DNA of 64,000 bases. Source: Hymenobacter crusticola. GTDB taxonomy: Bacteria > Bacteroidota > Bacteroidia > Cytophagales > Hymenobacteraceae. Below the pieces are notes generated by a model. It did no database searches. It was not told the origin of the DNA and saw only the letters and a list, made by a program, of their open reading frames with translations. A program made the translations under genes and the position numbers. The DNA is taken from assembly GCF_002154225.1 (NCBI RefSeq), contig NZ_MTSE01000012.1, positions 62,001 through 126,000 of the forward strand, read 5' to 3'. Below, piece after piece: positions 28,557 through 36,177 of the stretch. Each line of letters starts with the position of its first letter. Within the stretch, counting starts at the first letter, position 1.

Positions 28557-29043
28557 AGGTAGTGGAATAAGCTCCCTACTCCATACAACACTTCACCTGG
28601 ACGCTACCCTAGGTCGACCCTTCCATTTTGTTGTAATTATTTTTCACTCGGGCTTTTACAATATTATAATTATCTAACATTCAGTACTTTATATAAAATA
28701 AAAAATATTAGCAACTGTTCTGTCGTATAAGCGGAAAGCATAACGCTCATAGTAGATCTATAAGCAAAGCATTAGCTAGGTAGCGACACGTATTATGTGT
28801 CGCCGTTGAACAAAGACATCGTTGCACCGGCGCGGACGACGAGACGCGAATACGCGTCTCCACACCGTTTCTGCTTCCGCTGTACTTACCTGTGTTTGTG
28901 GTAGCTAGCTGCTATAGTGGCAGCGTGCATGTGCTTCCTCCTGCTAGTAAGCCTATCAAAAGATTAATTATTAGGCGCTTAGTTATTATTCCTGTATTTC
29001 TGTAGGTTTAACGAAACATTGTTTTCCCATTACCTGCACCATC
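28557..29043. promoter_or_regulatory. Divergent promoter region of fecR-susCD and the ECF sigma gene
   Basis: About 490 bases between divergent genes. 28620-28740 is strikingly AT-rich compared with the surroundings, as expected of a promoter region. TAGGTTTA at 29003-29010 is one mismatch from the Bacteroidota -7 consensus and could serve the sigma gene; I could not find a convincing -33 partner. A degraded paired-hairpin repeat occupies 28783-28860. Confidence 0.45.
28783..28860. repeat. Paired-hairpin (REPIN-like) intergenic repeat, copy 2 (diverged)
   Basis: GCGACAC-GTATTAT-GTGTCGC (28783-28803) and GAGACGCG-AATA-CGCGTCTC (28841-28860) form two hairpins in a unit of about 78 bases. The second shares the GAGACGCG arms of the copy at 17499, and CGTTGAAC follows the first hairpin in both. 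The unit is therefore a diverged member of the same family. Confidence 0.6.
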
Positions 29044-29667
29044 TTGGAAATTACAAGGGATTTTTCGGAAGAGGCTTTTTCCGCTCGCTCGGGTGAGGAA
29101 TACCTATTTTTCAAGACGCTTTTCAAGCAACATGCCGCCGGCTTGCTTCGGTTGGCCATGAGCCAGTTGAAATCACAAGCGGAAGCTGAAGAAGTCGTGC
29201 AGGAGTGCTTTCTGAAATTTTGGGAACAGCGCCGGGAGCTAGGCAACGATTTAACCGCGGCCAAGGGCTATTTATATACGTCGGCGTACCGCACCATTCT
29301 GAATCAGCTGCGGCGGCAGCATTATTGGATCTACCAAGAATGCACGGAAGACACGCTCACGGAACTCGAGCCGCAAAACACAGAGCTAGAATACGAAGAG
29401 CTAGAGCATCTGTATAAAGTTGCCTTAGAGCAACTTCCGCCCAAACGCCGGCAAGTCTTTCTCATGAGTCGGCAGCAAGGCCTCTCCTACGCGACTATTG
29501 CCCAGGAATTAAACGTATCGGTAAAGGCAGTGGAAGAACACATGCGCCTCGCGCTGAAGTTTTTGCGGGTGTACTTTCGGGCGCACGGAATCACGTTGAG
29601 TTTGTTACTCATGTCAGCCGTGACAAACCAGGGCGCCTCACTCTTAGCTGTTGATCTGCTTTTCTAG
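29044..29667 (+). CDS. ECF-type RNA polymerase sigma factor
   Basis: A 207-residue sigma-70 family protein. Region 2 is at about residues 22-90 (FFKTLFKQHAAGLLRLAM, EEVVQECFLKFWEQR) and region 4 at about 120-175 (LPPKRRQVFLMSRQQGLSYA, then TIAQELNVSVKAVEEHM as the -35 reading helix-turn-helix). A hydrophobic tail of about 25 residues follows, common in Bacteroidota ECF factors. The start is a TTG at 29044; no in-frame ATG exists between it and region 2, and the frame upstream has none either. It is divergent from FecR, which should hold it inactive until SusC signals; its target would then be the SusCD operon. Confidence 0.92.
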   Translation: MEITRDFSEEAFSARSGEEYLFFKTLFKQHAAGLLRLAMSQLKSQAEAEEVVQECFLKFWEQRRELGNDLTAAKGYLYTSAYRTILNQLRRQHYWIYQECTEDTLTELEPQNTELEYEELEHLYKVALEQLPPKRRQVFLMSRQQGLSYATIAQELNVSVKAVEEHMRLALKFLRVYFRAHGITLSLLLMSAVTNQGASLLAVDLLF

Positions 29668-30048
29668 GTGGATAAGAGGTAGAAAAATATCCACTGCGTG
29701 GCCGTTGTTGCTTCACCGTGGCCACATACCACCCAGCCTGCGGGAGATTATCAAACCACACGCACGATACCTAGCTTTCTGCGCCGTTGCTAATTGCGCT
29801 GCTTCCTTGTCTGCCCACCAGCGGTGTACGGCGAACCGGCGCTTTTTAGTCGCGACCTAGCTTCTGCTTATCGGCTTATTCCATAAAGAGAAGTGAAGTG
29901 GACAACAAACTTTGGTGGAAGAAATCGAACCCAACTTAGCGAACTCACATAGTCACGACCTCGCATGACTTCGCGCCTTCTTTTTACGCAAAGAAGCCGG
30001 CTCGTGTGAGCCGGCTTCTGTACATAGACCTGTTTTGCGCTTCACCTA
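29668..30048. other. Intergenic region with terminator for the SDR gene
   Basis: About 380 bases between convergent genes. The only clear structure is the hairpin at 29992-30019. I see no gene in the rest. Confidence 0.5.
29992..30019 (-). terminator. Terminator after the SDR gene
   Basis: AGAAGCCGGCTC (29992-30003), loop GTGT, GAGCCGGCTTCT (30008-30019). Read on the minus strand it is followed by a T-rich tract (TTGCGTAAAAAGAAG after CTTC), 30 bases past the SDR stop. Confidence 0.65.
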
Positions 30049-30807
30049 CTACACCTGCGCGGCGCCGCCATCCACAAATAACTCGGTGCCTGCAACAAAG
30101 CTGCTGTCATCGGAGGCTAAGAATACCAGAGCTTTGCCTACTTCATCGGGTGAACCTAGGCGGCCCAGCGGCACGGTGCTCGCTAAGTAGTTCTTGATTT
30201 GCTCGGCCTGGGCTTCATCGGCTGCCAAGCCACTTAAGCCGGGCGTATCAATGGGCCCCGGGCTGATGGCGTTGACCCGGATTTTACGGTCTTTCAGGTC
30301 GGCCGTCCAGGTGCGAGCAAACGAGCGTACGGCGGCTTTGGAGGCACTGTACACGCTGAAGTTGGCGCCCCCTTGCGAGCCTGCCGTGGACGACATCAGG
30401 ATAACGGAGGCGCCGTCGCGCAGCACGGGTAGTGCCTTCTGCACCGTAAAGAGCGTCGCTTTCACGTTCAGGTCAAAGGTGTTGTCGAAGTGCGCTTCCG
30501 TGATGCCGCCCAGCGGGGCAAACTCGCCGCCGCCCGCATTGGTGAACAACACATCGAGGTGGCCTTTTTCCGCCTGGATGGTGGCGAAGAGCTGATCGAG
30601 GTCAGCCTGGCTGGTTACGTCGCTGCGGATGCCGCGGGCGTTAGCGCCCAACTGCTGCACGGCTGCATCTAGCTCCGCTTGCCGACGACCGGTGATGAAG
30701 ACGTAGGCGCCTTCGGCTACAAAACGCAAAGCCGCACCTAGGCCAATGCCCGCAGTACCACCCGTAACGAGGGCTACTTTGCCCGCTAATTTTTGTGAAG
30801 TATTCAT
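30049..30807 (-). CDS. Short-chain dehydrogenase/reductase (SDR, classical)
   Basis: A 252-residue cytoplasmic oxidoreductase with a full Rossmann set. TGGTAGIG (residues 15-22) is the dinucleotide-binding motif, TNAGG the structural NAG motif, and SVYSASKAA holds the catalytic Tyr153 and Lys157. Its length fits the classical SDR family. The arginines in FITGRRQAELD favour NADP(H). The substrate is unknown; the closest common annotations are glucose-1-dehydrogenase-like or 3-oxoacyl-ACP-reductase-like. It is divergent from the F420-reductase-like gene at 31248, and a paired operator-like sequence lies between, so the two may form one redox-stress regulon. Confidence 0.92.
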   Translation of the reverse strand: MNTSQKLAGKVALVTGGTAGIGLGAALRFVAEGAYVFITGRRQAELDAAVQQLGANARGIRSDVTSQADLDQLFATIQAEKGHLDVLFTNAGGGEFAPLGGITEAHFDNTFDLNVKATLFTVQKALPVLRDGASVILMSSTAGSQGGANFSVYSASKAAVRSFARTWTADLKDRKIRVNAISPGPIDTPGLSGLAADEAQAEQIKNYLASTVPLGRLGSPDEVGKALVFLASDDSSFVAGTELFVDGGAAQV

Positions 30808-30983
30808 ACTTAAAAGAGAAAAAAGAGAGTTGCGTAAATGAGGTAGCGAAATGCGCTACGCGTGACAAGATAGAGCCCAGTGTGGCCTAGGTAGCGGCGG
30901 ATGCGTGGGCAGCACTGCACTCACTTACTTAGCCTCAGTGGACCATACAAAGGTCTTACCCTGCTCGTCAGGCTCCTTTGATG

Positions 30984-31014
30984 TTTGTCAAAAAAGCGCG
31001 TTGACAAATGTCAA
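30984..31014. promoter_or_regulatory. Operator-like inverted repeats between divergent redox genes
   Basis: TTTGTCA (30984-30990) and TGACAAA (31002-31008) are perfect 7-base arms. Overlapping the second is TTGACA-AA-TGTCAA (31001-31014), itself a perfect 6-base palindrome. The site lies in the 440-base gap between two divergent oxidoreductase genes. It looks like a double binding site for a dimeric repressor; the regulator is not encoded here. Confidence 0.45.
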
Positions 31015-31247
31015 CTACGCTTGCGCCGGGGGCTGCGGGTGGCTAGCTCGTGCCCAGTCCTCTACGCATTAGCGTACCTGCGCTGACGCTGAAAAATGCT
31101 CGGCCTATTCGGAACACGCTCCTGCAAGAAGCTGAGATGTAAGAGCAAGCCCGCTAGGGCACCGACGCAAACATTTTGCTTGTCGGGCGGTCTTCTTGTG
31201 TGCGGCTGCACGTAGCGGCCACGTAGCAATTCTTACTTGCTTACACG

Positions 31248-31958
31248 ATGAACATTGGAATAATTGGTGCTGGCTACATTGGCAGTACGCTCGCCGGTCG
31301 GCTCACTGCCCTAGGTCATACGGTTGTCATTGCCAACTCCCGCGGCCCCGAAACGCTGCAAGCCGTGGCCGAAAAAACTGGCGCTACGCCCGTTACGGCC
31401 CACGAAGCCGCCCGTAGTGGGGAAATCGTTATTGTAACCATCCCCCTGAAAAACATCCCCGAGTTGCCCAACGACTTGTTTGAAGGCGTGAGCGACGATG
31501 TGGTGGTAATTGACACGAGCAATTACTACCCTCTGCTGCGCGACGGCCACATGGCGGAGTTCGACGGCGACCTAACCGAAAGTGAATGGGTGCAGCAGCA
31601 CCTAGGCCGGCCTGTCGTTAAAGTCTTCAACAATATCTCGTTTACGAGCCTCGGAAGTGCCGGCAAGCCTGCCGGTGCACCCGGCCGCATCGGGCTGCCT
31701 GTATCCGGCGACAACGCCGCGAGTAAGCAGAAGGTGATGCAATTGGTGGATGAGTTAGGCTTCGATGCCGTGGATGGCGGTAGCCTGCACGAGTCGTGGC
31801 GGCAGCAGCCCGGTAGCCCCATTTACGGCACCGATTCACCGGCCGCCGAAATTCAGAAGCAGTTTGCTAGCCTCGGCACCGAGCGCACCGCCGCCCAGCG
31901 CGAGCAGTTTGCGGCCAACCATGCCGAGTTGGAAAAGAAAATGATGGCGCAATCGTAA
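31248..31958 (+). CDS. NADPH-dependent F420 reductase-like NAD(P)-binding protein
   Basis: A 236-residue protein. The N-terminal Rossmann motif GIIGAGYIGSTLAGRL and the following NSRGPETL loop fit the F420-dependent NADP oxidoreductase family (F420_oxidored, PF03807). Bacteroidota generally lack F420, so it probably uses another acceptor or acts as a dinucleotide-binding reductase. The middle (VVKVFNNISFTSL) matches relatives annotated as NADP oxidoreductase or dinucleotide-binding proteins. The start ATG at 31248 places GxGxxG at the very N-terminus as expected. The gene is divergent from the SDR gene. Confidence 0.85.
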   Translation: MNIGIIGAGYIGSTLAGRLTALGHTVVIANSRGPETLQAVAEKTGATPVTAHEAARSGEIVIVTIPLKNIPELPNDLFEGVSDDVVVIDTSNYYPLLRDGHMAEFDGDLTESEWVQQHLGRPVVKVFNNISFTSLGSAGKPAGAPGRIGLPVSGDNAASKQKVMQLVDELGFDAVDGGSLHESWRQQPGSPIYGTDSPAAEIQKQFASLGTERTAAQREQFAANHAELEKKMMAQS

Positions 31959-32179
31959 CCTGCTGCTGCCTAAGCTAGTGCGTACGGGGCCGTAAGCCGA
32001 AAAGCGAGCTAGTCCTCAGCTTCTTGCAAGCTGGTTTTTCCTCGTGCGCAGATGAAGGACGTACAAATGCAACCTTCCCCGTGAAAGAACGACTTTGCGT
32101 TATTGTTGCTACTGCCGTTTCCTAGCTATGAAAACACTATCCCTTTGTGAGCGATGATGTAATTAGTCGCGTTGCTACA

Positions 32180-32217
32180 AAACCGCGTTTCTGCCTCAGG
32201 AACGCGGTTTTCTTTTT
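32180..32217 (+). terminator. Rho-independent terminator
   Basis: AAACCGCGTT (32180-32189) pairs with AACGCGGTTT (32201-32210) around a GC-containing loop and is followed by a T-rich run (TTCTTTTTT). It lies 220 bases past the F420-reductase-like gene, which it may serve; alternatively it ends a short independent transcript. Confidence 0.7.
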
Positions 32218-32752
32218 TAGGCAGCCTCCCTATTTGCATAGGTGCCAAGCCCTAGTACGTTAAAGGCTCCCCCTAGCTAGATTGTGCGGGCTAACAGACC
32301 TAGGTTCCTTTCTGCCGGCTTTGCCCAGAAAACGAAGAAAGCACCTGCTAATAGCGGATGCCTTCCCCGGATTCTCCAAAACCAAACTAGGAGAAGATGT
32401 CAATATGCGGTGCGCCTTGCGGCTAATTCAATCATGTAAAAGCAAAACGCTGGTGCCGTATCCTTGTGGGCGCTACCAGCATATTGCTGTGCCCTTCGAG
32501 GAGGCGGTAGCTGTAGTAAAGCTAATACAGCATGACAGTAAACTTACGTAAATGCATCAATGTTTCAAATACAGAGCATCCTGTGATCTAGCTAGCACGT
32601 TTACTTCTTTATATATCAGGATGAGACGAATCGCTAAGAGCTATTGAAACCAGCTATATTACAGCAAGCTTTCTATCCTGAAGCTAACAAGGCTACTGGG
32701 GAACTGCATTTTGGTACAACTATGTTGCATACGTATGGGTTTAGTATTGTCG

Positions 32753-32783
32753 TTGATGAGACGCTGGCCCCAACGTATATTTA
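32753..32783 (+). promoter_or_regulatory. Possible promoter of the Fur-type regulator
   Basis: TTG (32753-32755) and TATATTTA (32776-32783, seven of eight positions of TAnnTTTG) are spaced by 20 bases. They lie 40 bases upstream of the ATG at 32823. Confidence 0.35.
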
Positions 32784-32822
32784 CGCTTTGTAGCGAGTTG
32801 TTCTTCGCTTAGTTCTCTGTCT

Positions 32823-33254
32823 ATGTCTACTGCCCCCGACCGTTACGTGCAACTTCTTGCCCAGCATAGCCTCCGCAACACGGCAATGCGCCGCGCTGTG
32901 CTAGAGCTTCTTTCGCGCACACCCTTCGCTTTATCGAGCCACGATATTGAACAGGAGCTCGGGCCGGGCGTCGACCGTATCACGCTGTACCGCACCCTGA
33001 AGTCGTTTGAGGAGAAAGGGCTGATTCACCGGGTTCCCGAAAACTCGGACGTATCCAAGTACGCGGCGTGCTCCATTGAGTGCTCCCAGCACGCCCACTT
33101 TGATAATCACGTTCACTTCAAGTGCACCAACTGCCAGCACGTGTACTGCCTAAACCAGGTGTCCATTCCGGTCGTGACGCTCCCCGCAAAGTTTGAAGCC
33201 ATAACCCGCGATTATCTGCTAGCAGGTGTGTGCCGCGAATGCCAGCCTGCCTAA
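32823..33254 (+). CDS. Fur family metal-responsive transcriptional regulator
   Basis: A 143-residue repressor. The winged helix spans about residues 18-85 (LRNTAMRRAVLELL, HDIEQELGPGVDRITLYRTL). A His-rich metal site follows (SQHAHFDNHVHF). Two CxxC pairs, Cys101/Cys104 in CTNC and Cys137/Cys140 in CREC, form the structural zinc site. The relatives are Fur, Zur and PerR; the sequence does not decide which, though short Zur/Fur-like proteins of this type are common in Bacteroidota. No metal transporter is next to it. A good terminator follows at 33282. Confidence 0.92.
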   Translation: MSTAPDRYVQLLAQHSLRNTAMRRAVLELLSRTPFALSSHDIEQELGPGVDRITLYRTLKSFEEKGLIHRVPENSDVSKYAACSIECSQHAHFDNHVHFKCTNCQHVYCLNQVSIPVVTLPAKFEAITRDYLLAGVCRECQPA

Positions 33255-33281
33255 CCTAGCTTTTACCCACGAGGCCGTTAC

Positions 33282-33318
33282 GCCGCTCCGACCTTAGGTG
33301 TACGGAGCGGCTTTTTTG
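33282..33318. terminator. Terminator after the Fur-type gene
   Basis: GCCGCTCCG (33282-33290), a 12-base loop, CGGAGCGGC (33303-33311), then six T. It lies between convergent genes; the T run serves the plus strand. Confidence 0.8.
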
Positions 33319-33374
33319 GCACCTAGCCAGCAGCGGGCAAGCTAGCGCATTAGCGCCGCCTGTGGTGTTTTTAG

Positions 33375-34259
33375 CTAGCCAGCCTCGTTTTCTAGGTGGA
33401 GTGAAGTACCTGGTAGCGTAGCAGGTTCTTCCTCAACTGGTAGCAGCAACACCGGAATTGTACTGTGCCGCGTCACTTCCGCCGTAACGCTGTGGTGGAA
33501 AAGAGCACTCAAGAAGCTGCGCGGCCGGGCAATGAGCAGCAGCACATCAGCTTGGGCGGCAGCAGCGGCCCGCAGGATGCCCGCGGCGCAAGACGGATCT
33601 TGCACGTGGTAGCCATGATCGGCTTCGAGGGGCACCAACCCGCTGGTGCGCACCACCTTCAGCGCCTGCGACATATCGCAGTCGATACCGGCCTCCGGCT
33701 CGCTCACGTGCGCCACGGTGAAAGTAGCCTTCCAACTCGTTAGCACAGGACGCAAGGCTTTAGCCGCTTCCGTCAGGTGAATGGGCTCTGTATCAGCCGC
33801 CAGCAACACTTTGAGCGGCATGGCGGGCAATGGCGTTGCAGTCGCAGGGACCAGCAGCAGCGGCAAACGCGTCGCGCGCAGCACTGGCAGCGTTTGGTTT
33901 TGCATGAGCCGATCTAGCCAGGCGTGTTCTTCCTGCACGCCCACCACAAACAGCCGCGGCTGATAGCGCCCCCGAATCTGGTGCAGAGCCTCTGCGAGAG
34001 CACCTTGGTAACTTTCCACGGTAGTTGGCACGGGCAGTTGCTGAGCGAGCTGGGTGAGGGTTTCGGTCAGGTCTGGCACCTGGCTTAGGTACTCTGCCGG
34101 GCTCATCAGCATGCCATACGTGGGCTCTAAGAGAGGAATGGCGTGCACATGGAGCAGCACCAGCTCAGCGCCGGCTGGCTTGGCTAGCTGGGCCGCGAAA
34201 GCAGCTATTCGCGGGGCGTCTGCCACAACGTCGATGAGTACTACAAAGACAGTTTTCAT
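33375..34259 (-). CDS. Tandem universal stress protein (UspA)
   Basis: A 294-residue protein of two UspA domains (about 1-140 and 145-280). The first opens with VFVVLIDVVADAPRIAAFAA, ends RLPLLLVPA, and is repeated by MPLKVLLAADTEPIHLTEAA and STIPVLLLPV. The G-x2-G-x9-G-[ST] ATP-binding motif is not evident in either half, so it is probably of the non-ATP-binding class. It is cytoplasmic; double-domain Usp proteins are common in Bacteroidota and linked to starvation, redox or acid stress. It is convergent with the Fur-type gene. Confidence 0.88.
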   Translation of the reverse strand: MKTVFVVLIDVVADAPRIAAFAAQLAKPAGAELVLLHVHAIPLLEPTYGMLMSPAEYLSQVPDLTETLTQLAQQLPVPTTVESYQGALAEALHQIRGRYQPRLFVVGVQEEHAWLDRLMQNQTLPVLRATRLPLLLVPATATPLPAMPLKVLLAADTEPIHLTEAAKALRPVLTSWKATFTVAHVSEPEAGIDCDMSQALKVVRTSGLVPLEADHGYHVQDPSCAAGILRAAAAAQADVLLLIARPRSFLSALFHHSVTAEVTRHSTIPVLLLPVEEEPATLPGTSLHLENEAG

Positions 34260-34544
34260 AGGACAAATAGGCTAGGTGTACCGCTGATCGAAATACGGAG
34301 ATTTCACCCTGGGCCAACGTGTCTTGGGTCATCTCCGCCGCTGATTTAGGTCAGCTTTTTATCGTACTAATACGAATGAACAGATCTTTTTGGTATAACC
34401 TAGGGTGCACCCCAAAACGATGTCGCCCCGATCTTGCTGTTACTCAACCGTATACTATCGGCAGTGCGTAGTCCTATTTGTGGCTAGGGTTCGAGCCAAG
34501 GATAGCACGTGCCGATTAAGCCTCCGGCTAGCTATTTTTGTGGA

Positions 34545-34844
34545 ATGAATCCGCCATTATTCCACATCGGGCAGCAGGTAATCTGCACTAACGATGACTT
34601 TACCCTTCTGCTCGTCCAGAACCCAAACATCCAAACGCCGAAGCGTGGACCCATCTACACCGTGCGCGGCATCTACGATACGCACCGTGGCTACGGCATC
34701 ACACTGGCAGAAATCGACAACTCACATGTCGCGCCGGGCTTCCCAGAAGCTAATTTCCACGAGTCGCGGTTTGCACCGCTGCCTCCACTCGAAGAGATAG
34801 AGCTGGAGCTAGCCGAAGTGATGGAGACGAGCGTGCCGGCCTAG
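34545..34844 (+). CDS. Small conserved hypothetical protein, probably SH3-like fold
   Basis: I chose the ATG at 34545 (99 residues) over an upstream in-frame GTG at 34509, since the conserved-looking part begins NPPLFHIGQQVICTNDDF. The body is rich in short beta strands with Gly/Pro turns (GPIYTVRGIYDTHRGYGITL, EANFHESRFAPLPP) and ends in an acidic tail. The pattern recalls small SH3-like barrel proteins found in many Bacteroidota and phages. I cannot name the family or function. It stands alone between the stress protein and the oxidoreductase at 34973. Confidence 0.65.
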   Translation: MNPPLFHIGQQVICTNDDFTLLLVQNPNIQTPKRGPIYTVRGIYDTHRGYGITLAEIDNSHVAPGFPEANFHESRFAPLPPLEEIELELAEVMETSVPA

Positions 34845-34972
34845 GGTAGTACGCTCTTTCATTTCGAACGGCGCGCGAAATCTGGGTTGAAAACTAGACT
34901 GTTCAGGGCATTAGCAAGAACAACCCGGCTTGGTCGCTGGTTTACAGCACTAGTACCACAGTACTGTCTACC

Positions 34973-36019
34973 ATGCCTAAGAATCTCGCCGAGCTATCCA
35001 TCTCCATTCTGGATTTGGCAGCCATTCGCAGCGGTTATACCGCCGCCGATACATTTCACAACAGCCTAGACCTAGCCCAACACGCCGAGCGCTGGGGCTA
35101 CAAACGCTTCTGGCTAGCCGAGCACCACAACATGGCCAGCATTGCCAGCTCGGCTACGTCGGTGCTGATTGGCCACATTGCGGGCGGTACGTCTACCATT
35201 CGGGTGGGCTCGGGGGGCGTAATGCTGCCCAACCACGCACCGCTGGTGATAGCCGAGCAGTTTGGCACCCTGGCTACGCTCTACCCCGGTCGCATCGACC
35301 TAGGGCTGGGTCGCGCGCCCGGCACCGACCAGCTCACCGCCCACGCCCTGCGGCGCGACTTGCGGGGCTCCGTAGACGATTTTCCTCAGAACGTACAGGA
35401 GCTACTTCAGTATTTGTCCGCCGAAAATAGCACGAACCGGGTGCGTGCTATTCCGGGCGAAGGGCTCGATGTTCCGGTGTGGCTGCTCGGCTCCAGCACC
35501 TACAGCGCTCAGCTAGCTGGCTACCTCGGGTTGCCTTTTGCCTTTGCCAGCCACTTCGCCCCGGCCCAGTTGCAAGCAGCCCTGACCTTGTATCGCGCCA
35601 ACTTCCGGCCCTCGCAATACCTCGCCGAGCCATACGCCGCAGCCTGCGTCAATGTTATCGCGGCCGACACCGATGCCGAAGCCGACCGGTTGGCTACCTC
35701 ATTCTATCAGCTTGCCCTCGGCATCATCCGGGGCACCAGCAAACCCATGCAGCCGCCCATCGACAGTATGCGGGGAGTATGGAGCGACATGGAGCAGGCA
35801 GCAGTTGGGCAAATGATGGCTTACTCCTTCATCGGGGGGCCCGCTCGCGTGCAACAGCAGGTGCAGCAATTCGTGGACACTACCCAGATCAACGAGCTGC
35901 TAGCCGTAGCCCACATCTACGAGCCCGCGGCCCGGCTCCGCTCCTACGAGTTGCTAGCGAGCTTCGGCAAATCGGCCTCTAGCCTACCCGCCTCCGACTA
36001 CGCCGCTGAGCTGCGCTAA
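34973..36019 (+). CDS. LLM class flavin-dependent oxidoreductase (MsnO8/YhbW-like)
   Basis: A 348-residue bacterial-luciferase-like TIM-barrel protein. Diagnostic phrases: LAEHHNMASIASSATSVLIG, IRVGSGGVMLPNHAPLVIAE and GRIDLGLGRAPGTD, typical of the single-subunit MsnO8 group. It should bind FMN and act as a monooxygenase or reductase in the cytoplasm; the substrate is unknown. The start fits the family start LSISILDLAAIRSG. A GC-rich hairpin follows at 36044-36096. Confidence 0.92.
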   Translation: MPKNLAELSISILDLAAIRSGYTAADTFHNSLDLAQHAERWGYKRFWLAEHHNMASIASSATSVLIGHIAGGTSTIRVGSGGVMLPNHAPLVIAEQFGTLATLYPGRIDLGLGRAPGTDQLTAHALRRDLRGSVDDFPQNVQELLQYLSAENSTNRVRAIPGEGLDVPVWLLGSSTYSAQLAGYLGLPFAFASHFAPAQLQAALTLYRANFRPSQYLAEPYAAACVNVIAADTDAEADRLATSFYQLALGIIRGTSKPMQPPIDSMRGVWSDMEQAAVGQMMAYSFIGGPARVQQQVQQFVDTTQINELLAVAHIYEPAARLRSYELLASFGKSASSLPASDYAAELR

Positions 36020-36043
36020 GCGCCCAAAGCTAGGTCTTACCAA

Positions 36044-36096
36044 AACGCCCCGGTGCCCCTTAACGAACGATGTTTCGTGAGGAGCGCCGGGGCGTT
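36044..36096 (+). terminator. GC-rich hairpin after the LLM oxidoreductase
   Basis: AACGCCCCGG (36044-36053) pairs perfectly with CCGGGGCGTT (36087-36096) across a 33-base loop. There is no clean T run, so termination is likely but not certain. Confidence 0.5.
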
Positions 36097-36177
36097 GTTC
36101 GTGGTAGCGAGAGAGGCGTAACTCGTCTGGCTAGCTCCTTGCTAGTACCTTTCCTGTTCACCTTCCGCCTGTTCCCG

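Larger units (their letters stand above)
31959..32822. other. Long intergenic region with an orphan terminator and a fur promoter
   Basis: About 860 bases. It holds a strong terminator hairpin at 32180-32217 that is not directly behind a gene, a ten-codon mini-frame beginning ATGAAAACA at about 32128, and a plausible promoter for the Fur-type gene at 32753-32783. A TTG-started frame of 89 codons at 32282-32551 has no family resemblance and looks like chance. The second half is AT-rich. Confidence 0.45.

Noticed and set aside
32282..32551. TTG-started 89-codon plus-strand frame
   Set aside because: No family resemblance, poor start and an erratic composition; treated as chance in an intergenic gap.
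34480..34505. GGTTCGAGCC word resembling a tRNA T-loop
   Set aside because: The flanking bases do not form a 5-base T stem, and no anticodon or acceptor arm is present.
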